From Mageeibacillus sp. UBA1257 (GTDB lineage: Bacteria > Bacillota > Clostridia > UBA1212 > UBA1257): a DNA stretch of 13,705 nucleotides. Numbering within the stretch: position 1 is the stretch's first letter; every line of letters begins with the position of its first letter. The translations under genes were made by a program, and so were the position numbers. The stretch spans positions 20,775 to 34,479 of the forward strand of contig DBVT01000005.1 of NCBI GenBank assembly GCA_002308775.1, given 5' to 3'. A model generated the notes under the pieces. That model did not search any database. It was not told the DNA's origin and saw only the letters and a list, made by a program, of their open reading frames with translations. Below are positions 6,819-13,168 of the stretch, one piece after another.

Positions 6819-8797
6819 ATCGCATCCACCTCCGCGATGATTTGTCTGTTTGCAAAGCCCTGAAGATCCATCGCGCCGGACGGACATGCGACTGTGCAGG
6901 CTCCGCAGCCCTGGCAGAGAGCGGCGTTGACCTGAGCGATCCTTCTGGTCTCTTTTACACCGTGGTCGTTCATGGGTTTGTCTATGTATGAGATCGCTCC
7001 GTACGGGCAGACCTTTTCGCAGGCCGAGCATCCGTTGCAGAGGAACTCATCCGGTTTCGCAGTGCACGGGTTCGTCCTCAATTTGTCCTTCGCGAGAAGT
7101 CCGACGACCTTTATTGCCGCGGCTCCTGCCTGTGAAACTGTTTCGGGTATGTCTTTGGGACCCTGGGCCATTCCGGAGAGGAATATACCCGCTGTAGGTG
7201 ATTCTACAGGTCTCAGTTTCGGGTGAGCTTCCGTGAGGAATCCGTTCGTGTCTATGCTCGCAGTGAGCATCGAAGCGATCTTCTTTGCGGATTTATCGGG
7301 CTCTACGGCAGCGGCGAGGACGACCATATCCGCGTTGATAAGGACCTGTTTTCCGTCTATCAGATCGGCGCCGTGTACGAGCAGTTTCCCGTCAGGCAGA
7401 GGTTCGACTTTGCCGACCTGGCCTTTGATATAGTTTACACCGTAATCCTCGACAGCTCTTCTGTAGAACTCATCGAAGTTTTTACCCGGCGTTCTGACGT
7501 CGATGTAAAATACGCTCACGTGCGTATCGGGATATTTTTCTCTGATCATCATCGCGTGTTTCGCGGTGTACATACAGCAGATCTTCGAGCAGTAGCTCTT
7601 TCCTCTTTCGTCTGCGCAGCGGCTTCCGACGCACTGTATGAAAACGATCTCTTTCGGAGGTTTTCCGTCAGAAACTCTTTCGAGGTGACCCTTCGTCGGT
7701 CCCGCGGCGTTCATCAGCCTTTCGAGTTCGAGAGACGTTATAACGTCCTTGCTCTGGCTGTACGCGTATTCGTCGTATTTGTCGAGATTGATGATATCGA
7801 ATCCCGTCGCAACCACGATCGCTCCGTATTTTTCTGTGATTATCTCATCTTCCTGCGTATAATCTATCGCCTTTGACGGACATATTTTCTGGCATATTCC
7901 GCATTTTCCCGTCTGGAATTTAAGGCAGTGTTCCCTGTCGATAACAGGCACGTTCGGGACAGCCTGGGCGAAAGGAATGTAGATCGCGCTTCTCGTTTTA
8001 AGACCTCTGTCGAATTCGGAGGGCGTCTTTTTAGAAGGGCATTTGAGGGAGCATTCTCCGCATCCCGTGCACTTCGCGATATCAACGCTTCTGGCCTTTT
8101 TACGTATCTCTACGGTAAAATCTCCTACGAAACCGGAGACGTTTTCTACTTCGCTGTATGTGTATATATTGATCTTCGGATTCGCCGCAACATCGACCAT
8201 CTTAGGTGTTAAAATACACGATGAACAGTCGAGCGTCGGGAACGTTTTGTCGAGTTGAGCCATCCTGCCGCCTATGGTAGGTGTCTTTTCGACTATATCC
8301 ACTTCGTATCCCGCTTCAGCGATATCGAGCGCCGTCTGGATGCCCGCGATACCGCCGCCTATGATGAGCGCTCTCTTTGTGACTGCGCTCTCTCCTTGCT
8401 GGAGAGGCTGGTCGAGATTCACCTTTGCAACAGCTGCTCTCATCAGAGTGATAGCTTTTTCGGTTGCTTCCTCTTTGTCTTTATGGAGCCACGAGCACTG
8501 CTCTCTTATATTCGCGATCTCCACGAGGTAAGGGTTGAGGCCCGCTTTTTCGGCACATGCTCTGAATGTGGCTTCATGCATCCTCGGCGAACACGAGCAG
8601 ACTACGATGCCCGTCAGATTTTTCTCTTTTATCGCGTTCGTGATCAGAAGCTGTCCTGCCTCCGAACACATATATGTGTAATCCTCAGAGTAAACGACTC
8701 CGGGCTCGCAAAGGGCCATATCGGCTACTCTTTTTACGTCTACTGTCGCGGCTATATTGGTTCCGCAATGACAGACAAATACTCCGATCCTTCTCAC
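6809..8797 (-). CDS. hdrA: HdrA, FAD and iron-sulfur subunit of heterodisulfide reductase-type complex
   Basis: This 662-residue protein is full length for the family. It has the N-terminal HdrA domain (Cys9, Cys11, CSCSPRMHE at 67-75, Cys101) and a thioredoxin-reductase-like FAD domain with GGGIAG at 147-152 and the TLDCSSC segment at 188-194. An inserted ferredoxin domain contains CTGCGECSLKCP (243-254) and Cys291/299/302/306. The C-terminal ferredoxin domain contains CNGCSACEKVCP (from 587) and CQGCGACTVACP (from 628). In studied homologues the HdrA flavin is the site of electron bifurcation, sending one electron to ferredoxin and one toward HdrB. The start codon is GTG at 8797, preceded by GGAGGTGA 6 bases upstream overlapping the hdrC stop. 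An ATG is not available at the conserved N-terminus. Identity is secure; the actual electron acceptors are inferred. Confidence 0.97.
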   Translation of the reverse strand: MRRIGVFVCHCGTNIAATVDVKRVADMALCEPGVVYSEDYTYMCSEAGQLLITNAIKEKNLTGIVVCSCSPRMHEATFRACAEKAGLNPYLVEIANIREQCSWLHKDKEEATEKAITLMRAAVAKVNLDQPLQQGESAVTKRALIIGGGIAGIQTALDIAEAGYEVDIVEKTPTIGGRMAQLDKTFPTLDCSSCILTPKMVDVAANPKINIYTYSEVENVSGFVGDFTVEIRKKARSVDIAKCTGCGECSLKCPSKKTPSEFDRGLKTRSAIYIPFAQAVPNVPVIDREHCLKFQTGKCGICQKICPSKAIDYTQEDEIITEKYGAIVVATGFDIINLDKYDEYAYSQSKDVITSLELERLMNAAGPTKGHLERVSDGKPPKEIVFIQCVGSRCADERGKSYCSKICCMYTAKHAMMIREKYPDTHVSVFYIDVRTPGKNFDEFYRRAVEDYGVNYIKGQVGKVEPLPDGKLLVHGADLIDGKQVLINADMVVLAAAVEPDKSAKKIASMLTASIDTNGFLTEAHPKLRPVESPTAGIFLSGMAQGPKDIPETVSQAGAAAIKVVGLLAKDKLRTNPCTAKPDEFLCNGCSACEKVCPYGAISYIDKPMNDHGVKETRRIAQVNAALCQGCGACTVACPSGAMDLQGFANRQIIAEVDAICR

Positions 8798-8803
8798 CCT
8801 TTG

Positions 8804-9190
8804 TCACCTCCTGTACTTTCTGAATGCTGAAACGAGAAGCTGCTGAGGAACATCCTCGTCAGCCTCCGCGAGGCAAGGGATGTCTTCAGGTGAAAACATT
8901 TCCTCTCCTCTTTGTCTTACGACCATCTGTCTTGCGGCATCAACCAGTCTTCCGGGCTGTACGTTTCTCGGGCAGCGTTCAACGCAGGCGAAGCAGGAAA
9001 GGCACATCTGTACAGATTTAGAAGCCAGAAGAGACTCGATGTCGTCGTTTATCACATATGAAACGAACTGGTGCGGTTTGATGTCCATCTCGCTGTACGC
9101 GGGGCACGAAGCGGTGCATTTTCCGCATTTCATGCATTTGAGAGGATTGACTCCGCTGATCTCTTTGATAAGTTCGGACTGTTTGCTCAT
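8804..9190 (-). CDS. hdrC: HdrC, iron-sulfur electron-transfer subunit
   Basis: This 128-residue small ferredoxin-like protein has two CxxCxxCxxxC(P) motifs, Cys19/22/25/29 and Cys63/66/69/73, typical of soluble HdrC. It transfers electrons from HdrA to HdrB. The length is short, as in cytoplasmic HdrC, and there is no transmembrane segment, so it is not the membrane HdrE/D type. The ATG overlaps the stop of hdrB in an ATGA arrangement, and hdrA follows after 6 bp. Confidence 0.94.
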   Translation of the reverse strand: MSKQSELIKEISGVNPLKCMKCGKCTASCPAYSEMDIKPHQFVSYVINDDIESLLASKSVQMCLSCFACVERCPRNVQPGRLVDAARQMVVRQRGEEMFSPEDIPCLAEADEDVPQQLLVSAFRKYRR

Positions 9191-9999
9191 ATCACAGCCT
9201 CCTTTTCGAGCTCCGCGAGCGCCTCTTCCTTAACGCCGAGCGCTTCAGCCAGAAGCTCCGTAAAATAGTAAACCGGCATATCCGTGTTCTTCGAAAGATT
9301 GTACCTGCACAGAGGGCACGCCGTTATGAGCATCTCGGCTCCGAATCCTTTCGCGCTCGCGACTATCTCGCCGCAGAGTTTTTTCGGAAGTTCGGCATTC
9401 TTTGCGGAGAGATAACCGCCGCAGCATTCGTTCCTCATCGCGTAGACCACGGGAGTCGCCCCGATCGCTCTTATGAAATCCTCCATTATTCTCGGATTTT
9501 CCGGATCGTCGAAAGCCATGACCTTGCCCGGTCTCAGGAGCAGGCATCCGTAATACGCGCCTATCTTCTTCTCCGTCAGAGGATTCACGACCTTCTTTTT
9601 AAGCTCGTCAAAACCGATCACGTCCCTCAAAACTTCGAGGTAGTGCATCACTTTCGTCTCGCCCATATACGGTTCCGCCAGGTCCATATAATTATTCGCC
9701 CGCAGGCATATATCCTGGTTGTTTTTCATATCGTCGTTTACTCTCTTGATGACATTGTGGCATGCCGAGCATATCGTCACAAGATCCTGTCCCTTCTCCT
9801 TGGCGTCGTTCAAGGCGCGCACGGAAGACAGTTTAGTGGCGATCTCGTCCGTTCCGAGCGGATAAACGCCTCCGCAGCACTGCCACATCTCGGGCTCTTC
9901 AAGTTCGAAGCCCAAAGCCTTGGCTGATGCTCTCGCGTAGGCGTCAAGATCCTTCGCTTTATTTCTCAATGTACATCCGGGAAAATAGCTGTATTTCAT
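9187..9999 (-). CDS. hdrB: HdrB, CCG-domain subunit of heterodisulfide reductase-type complex
   Basis: This 270-residue protein has two complete CCG domains. The first is Cys9-x31-Cys41Cys42-x34-Cys77-x2-Cys80; the second is Cys152-x39-Cys192Cys193-x34-Cys228-x2-Cys231. In methanogen HdrB these ligate two noncubane [4Fe-4S] clusters that reduce CoM-S-S-CoB. Bacterial homologues are thought to act on DsrC-type disulfides or to hand electrons to another reductase. All ligands are present, so the protein is not degenerate. It is the first gene of the ten-gene set; its ATG has AAAGGA 8 bases upstream. Since bacteria of this type lack CoM and CoB and no DsrC is in the window, its partner may be the FrdAB-like pair downstream, which is inference. 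Confidence 0.95.
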   Translation of the reverse strand: MKYSYFPGCTLRNKAKDLDAYARASAKALGFELEEPEMWQCCGGVYPLGTDEIATKLSSVRALNDAKEKGQDLVTICSACHNVIKRVNDDMKNNQDICLRANNYMDLAEPYMGETKVMHYLEVLRDVIGFDELKKKVVNPLTEKKIGAYYGCLLLRPGKVMAFDDPENPRIMEDFIRAIGATPVVYAMRNECCGGYLSAKNAELPKKLCGEIVASAKGFGAEMLITACPLCRYNLSKNTDMPVYYFTELLAEALGVKEEALAELEKEAVI

Positions 10000-10161
10000 T
10001 ATTTCAGTCCTTTCCGAATTATTAACTGCTTAAAATGATCCGATCTCGATCTGCCGCGCGTTTTTTGCACTTGGCCGGCAAGAGGTATTACCACTTTTTT
10101 CGGCGCACTTGCATCATCTTACAGGAATTATCGTCTGTGAGTTTTTACGCGGTAAAATCGA
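10000..10161 (-). promoter_or_regulatory. Leader region of the hdr-flx-frd operon with a weak candidate promoter
   Basis: This 162-bp gap separates the dehydrogenase gene from hdrB. On the minus strand a possible promoter is TTTACC (10156-10151), an 18-bp spacer, and GATAAT (10132-10127), which would give a leader of about 120 nt. No convincing intrinsic terminator for the upstream gene is visible, so read-through from the strong promoter at 11220-11192 is possible. The leader also has two copies of T6 followed by GCACTTG, read on the plus strand (10061-10073 and 10095-10111), and a small dyad TTTTAC/GTAAAA at 10143-10157. None of these matches a regulatory element I know. Confidence 0.35.
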
Positions 10162-11109
10162 TTAAAGTTTTACGTCTCTGATGACTGTTTTGAGTGCTTC
10201 CGCGCTCTCTCTGAGTTTCATGATCTCGTCATCCGCGATGTCGATCTCGACCTTGCCCTTGATACCCTTGGGTCCGAGCATCGTGAGCGTGCTGAGGCAG
10301 ATGTCGCTGATGCCGTACTCGCCGTGCATCATCGATGTGATCGTCGTAAGAGAATCATTTGCGGAGAACAGGTTGTCGCACAGCTTGCTGACTGAGACGG
10401 AAACGGCGTAAAATGTCGCGCCCTTCCTCTTTATGATCTCGCCGCCCATTTTTCTGACTGCGTTTATCGTAGCCTCTTTGTCGAGAGGTTCCTTCACAAA
10501 GCCGTTTGCAAGAGCGAGTCTTTCATAATTTTCGAAGCTGCTCGTTGAAATATTCGCGCAGGACCACGGAATGAACGAAGAATCGCCATGCTCACCGAAT
10601 ACGTAAGCGTGGACATTTTTCTGCGCGATGTGGAAATGTTCCGAGATCAAATAACGCAGTCTGGCCGTGTCGAGCAGCGTTCCCGTTCCCATTATCTGAC
10701 TCTCGGGAAGTCCGGAAAGTTTAGTGAAAACATACGTTGTAATGTCTACGGGGTTGCTGACAAGCACATATTTTGCCTTCGGCGCGACCGCGACTATCTG
10801 CGGAGTGATATCTTTCAGAATTTCTACGTTTATCTGTGTGAGTTCAAGTCTGGTCTGTCCTGGTTTTCTGTTGATGCCCGACGTGATGACGACGACGTCA
10901 GAATCTCTTGCGGCTTCGTAATCTCCCGATATGACAGAAATAGACTCGCGGAAGCTGGCGCCCTGAACTATATCCATGGCTTCGCCTTCGGCTTTGTCCT
11001 TTTTAATATCGAGGATGACGATCTCCGATGCGAGATCTCCCAGTGAAAATGTGTACGCGATCGTAGCGCCGACGTTTCCTGCTCCAATAACCGTAACTTT
11101 TCTGCCCAT
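10162..11109 (-). CDS. L-lactate/malate dehydrogenase family protein (possible LDH-like malate dehydrogenase)
   Basis: This 315-residue NAD-dependent 2-hydroxyacid dehydrogenase starts with the Rossmann motif GAGNVGA (9-15). It has Asp34 for NAD(H) preference, the catalytic Arg87, Asp147 and Arg150, and the catalytic His174 in GEHGDSSF. Overall similarity, including KGATFYAV and HGDSSFIPWS, is to bacterial L-lactate dehydrogenases. The loop that sets substrate specificity, however, reads INRKPGQTR, with Arg81 where lactate dehydrogenases have Gln102. Arg at this place is the malate dehydrogenase state. Annotation as lactate dehydrogenase by similarity alone may therefore be wrong. The ATG at 11109 has AAGGAG 7 bases upstream, and a perfect promoter lies 83 bp upstream. 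A longer in-frame start at 11178 would leave no room for a leader. Family is certain; substrate (oxaloacetate or pyruvate) is open. Confidence 0.9.
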   Translation of the reverse strand: MGRKVTVIGAGNVGATIAYTFSLGDLASEIVILDIKKDKAEGEAMDIVQGASFRESISVISGDYEAARDSDVVVITSGINRKPGQTRLELTQINVEILKDITPQIVAVAPKAKYVLVSNPVDITTYVFTKLSGLPESQIMGTGTLLDTARLRYLISEHFHIAQKNVHAYVFGEHGDSSFIPWSCANISTSSFENYERLALANGFVKEPLDKEATINAVRKMGGEIIKRKGATFYAVSVSVSKLCDNLFSANDSLTTITSMMHGEYGISDICLSTLTMLGPKGIKGKVEIDIADDEIMKLRESAEALKTVIRDVKL

Positions 11110-11191
11110 AACACTTCTCCTTTTTCGGTCTCTTATGTAAAACTTCTCCGCGAACAGTGTCTGGTCATACCATCTCACTATTCAAAGTCGA

Positions 11192-11220
11192 ATTATATAA
11201 CCGCGTCGACAGATTGTCAA
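11192..11220 (-). promoter_or_regulatory. Perfect sigma-A promoter for the dehydrogenase gene
   Basis: Read on the minus strand, TTGACA (11220-11215) and TATAAT (11197-11192) are separated by exactly 17 bp, a full consensus housekeeping promoter. Transcription would start near 11185, giving a 5' leader of about 75 nt before the ATG at 11109. Such an exact match suggests high basal transcription unless a regulator acts on it. Confidence 0.88.
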
Positions 11221-11249
11221 TAGGATTGTATGCAAGTATTCGCGCTATA

Positions 11250-11277
11250 TTGCATAATTACCGATAATTACGTGCAA
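11250..11277. promoter_or_regulatory. Dyad-symmetric candidate operator between divergent promoters
   Basis: Two TAATTA boxes flank a CCGA centre and are in turn flanked by TTGCA on the left and TGCAA on the right, with a 2-bp offset (CG) on the right side. The element sits 29 bp upstream of the minus-strand -35 box and 14 bp upstream of the plus-strand -35 box. A further TGCAA lies at 11231-11235. The symmetry and position suggest a binding site for a dimeric regulator controlling one or both promoters. It does not match the Rex or CcpA consensus I know. Confidence 0.45.
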
Positions 11278-11291
11278 AAAGTTGTTATATT

Positions 11292-11320
11292 TTTACATTG
11301 TGTTTTTTATGTGCTATAAT
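11292..11320 (+). promoter_or_regulatory. Extended -10 sigma-A promoter for the dockerin-protein gene
   Basis: TTTACA (11292-11297) and TATAAT (11315-11320) are 17 bp apart, and TGC directly before the -10 box makes it an extended -10 promoter. The expected start is near 11327, leaving a leader of about 70 nt before the ATG at 11398. It is likely to serve both the dockerin protein and the cohesin protein behind it. Confidence 0.8.
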
Positions 11321-11338
11321 AGTGTATCATATTGTGCC

Positions 11339-11355
11339 CTCGGGGTGTCCCCGGG
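11339..11355 (+). other. GC-rich hairpin in the 5' leader
   Basis: A 7-bp stem (CTCGGGG pairing with CCCCGGG, one T-G wobble) closes a TGT loop shortly after the predicted transcription start. It is not followed by a T run, so it is not an intrinsic terminator. It may simply protect the 5' end of the mRNA. The ribosome site AAGGAG at 11384-11389 lies outside it. Confidence 0.4.
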
Positions 11356-11397
11356 CGTAAAATGATCGTTACTACTAAAGAGAAAGGAGCGAGCGGG

Positions 11398-13089
11398 ATG
11401 GCAAGGAAAAAGGCATTTGTCTGTATGACGGTTTTTATGCTTGTATTTGCGTCCTGCGCAGCCTTTTTTACTTTTGCGGCAAGAACGGATGTCAATGCCG
11501 TATCCGCTTATACGATCGAGGCGACAAACGATTACGAGACCAGAGATGATTTCGCAGATGCGCTTCTCAGACGGCTGAACGAAAGAAGGCAGTTTCTCGG
11601 CTCGGACGCTTTCGAAGAGGACGTGAACCTGATGAAAACGGCCATGTACGAGGCGCTGTATATTTCGCAGGAGATCGATCCCGGAGAGGTTTTCGAAGGC
11701 AATCCTTCCCTGCTTTCGCGTAAAAATGTCCTCTATCCTTTCGTCAGCGGCAGATTTTTCCTTATTTTTGACAACAACATTTCATCTTCGCTGTCGTTTG
11801 CGGACCGCGCGGCGAGATATTTCGAGCAGAGCGCGGACGGTGATAATATTTTCGGCGGAAAAGAAGAAAAAGCCGGTATCGGAGTCGTAAACTCATGCGG
11901 CAGAACTGTCGTAGTCATACATCTTTCATCAGAAGAGACTCACGACTGCCTTCCCGAAGATATCGTAACGAGAAAATTCGCAGAAGAAACTGCCGAAGTA
12001 TACGGAGAAAATAACACATCCGACGACACGGAAGATCCGTATATTTACGGTGACGCATTGGCTTTGCCCGTTACGGGGAAAGAAGATTTTTATGTGCTGG
12101 CGGATTATGTCGCGGCTTATGACGAGAGCGGCACGATCTCAGTGAAAACGTCGCCCGCTTTTGTCGGTCCGGGCTATGAAGGCACAGTTTTGATAACTGT
12201 CAGGGACGGAGCAGGAAACAGCGCTCAAAAATCGCTCCCCGTTTCATATGTTACGGCGTCTTCCGCACAGATCGCACAGACGAACGGTCTTTCGTGCACG
12301 AGAGCATACATCGATGACGAGCAGGCTTCCGTCAGCCAGTCCGGCTCCCAGGGAACGGTTACAGGTTCTCACATTTTATTCGAATATTCGGGCGGAAACA
12401 GCGGAAGCGGCGTTTACGTGTTCACATTTTACAAAAACATGTCCGTAAAATACTCCGTTTTGAAGAAAGAAGCGAAGGTCGTCTGGAATCCCGAAGAGGC
12501 CGGAAGCTATGTCGTGAAACTCGAAAGGATATCTGCCGACAGGCGCGTCCGCGAGACGATCTCGAGCGTCGGTTTTACCGTTTCGGAGAAGGTTTTGAAG
12601 CCGTTCATACCGTTTGAGCTCGCGATAAGCGAAGATTCGTCGATGGTCCTCACCGAAGAGGGATATCTGATCGGGCTTCGCGAGGGAATGACTTTCGCTG
12701 AGATAAAGAGCGGCATCGTTCCCGCGAACGGTAAAACAATGCCGGCATCCGGAATTACGGTCGCGGGTATAGACAGGAACGGAGAAGATTTTACGCCGGA
12801 AGACGGTGACACTGTCGGAACGGGTATGGTTTTGATATTTATCGTTGAAGATTTCGAATGTCTCAGGGTGACAACTGTGCTCTACGGCGACGTCACGGGA
12901 GACGGTAATATAGATATATCGGACTTTGCCAAACTCAGATATGCTCTTCTCGGACGTGTAACGCTCGAGGATGTGTGGTACGAAGCGGCGAATGTCGCGG
13001 GAAGAGACGCGGGCAGCGTTGACATTTCAGATTTTGCGATGCTCAGATACAAACTGCTCGGTAAAACGGAGATCCCCCAGACGCAGTGA
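11398..13089 (+). CDS. Secreted multidomain protein with C-terminal type I dockerin and possible CAP-like N-terminal domain
   Basis: This 563-residue protein begins with a signal peptide: basic MARKK, a hydrophobic core to about residue 28, and a likely cut near AVSA37. Residues about 45-185 weakly resemble a CAP/SCP domain, with LLRRLNERRQ near the start, a helix KTAMYEALYIS, and an SFADRAARYF to EEKAGIGVV segment, but the usual His residues are missing. Ig-like beta-rich stretches follow at about 220-275 and 320-400. A linker domain with the pattern GMTFAEIKSGI and DTVGTGM (about 430-490) is common before dockerins. The dockerin (496-556; bases 12883-13065) has two repeats: GDVTGDGNIDISDF, then a second copy whose calcium loop is altered. 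The ATG has AAGGAG 8 bases upstream. It should bind a cohesin outside the cell. The binding partner of the CAP-like and Ig-like parts is unknown. Confidence 0.85.
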   Translation: MARKKAFVCMTVFMLVFASCAAFFTFAARTDVNAVSAYTIEATNDYETRDDFADALLRRLNERRQFLGSDAFEEDVNLMKTAMYEALYISQEIDPGEVFEGNPSLLSRKNVLYPFVSGRFFLIFDNNISSSLSFADRAARYFEQSADGDNIFGGKEEKAGIGVVNSCGRTVVVIHLSSEETHDCLPEDIVTRKFAEETAEVYGENNTSDDTEDPYIYGDALALPVTGKEDFYVLADYVAAYDESGTISVKTSPAFVGPGYEGTVLITVRDGAGNSAQKSLPVSYVTASSAQIAQTNGLSCTRAYIDDEQASVSQSGSQGTVTGSHILFEYSGGNSGSGVYVFTFYKNMSVKYSVLKKEAKVVWNPEEAGSYVVKLERISADRRVRETISSVGFTVSEKVLKPFIPFELAISEDSSMVLTEEGYLIGLREGMTFAEIKSGIVPANGKTMPASGITVAGIDRNGEDFTPEDGDTVGTGMVLIFIVEDFECLRVTTVLYGDVTGDGNIDISDFAKLRYALLGRVTLEDVWYEAANVAGRDAGSVDISDFAMLRYKLLGKTEIPQTQ

Positions 13090-13110
13090 ATGCCGGAAGG
13101 ATCGGAAACA

Positions 13111-13129
13111 GTGATCGCATACGGATCAC
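13111..13129. repeat. Inverted repeat in the gap between the dockerin and cohesin genes
   Basis: GTGATC (13111-13116) and GATCAC (13124-13129) form a 6-bp perfect stem with a 7-base loop. There is no downstream T run, so it is a poor terminator candidate. It may be an mRNA processing or stability element between two genes that read in the same direction 79 bp apart. Confidence 0.35.
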
Positions 13130-13168
13130 ATCTAACACGAGGATTTAACTTGCGAGGTGAAACAAAAG

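Noticed and set aside
10050..10076. Possible intrinsic terminator near TGCCG/CGGCA with a T6 tract
   Set aside because: Only a 5-bp stem with a long loop, and the T run (plus strand) is inside the loop rather than after the stem on the transcribed strand.
11110..11178. Longer start for the dehydrogenase at 11178
   Set aside because: It would begin just after the predicted transcription start and add residues before the normal LDH N-terminus; the ATG at 11109 has AAGGAG at ideal spacing.
11398..11460. Lipoprotein signal with Cys20 in the dockerin protein
   Set aside because: The sequence VFASC has Phe at the -3 position, where a lipobox needs Leu or a similar residue, and a good signal peptidase I site follows further on.
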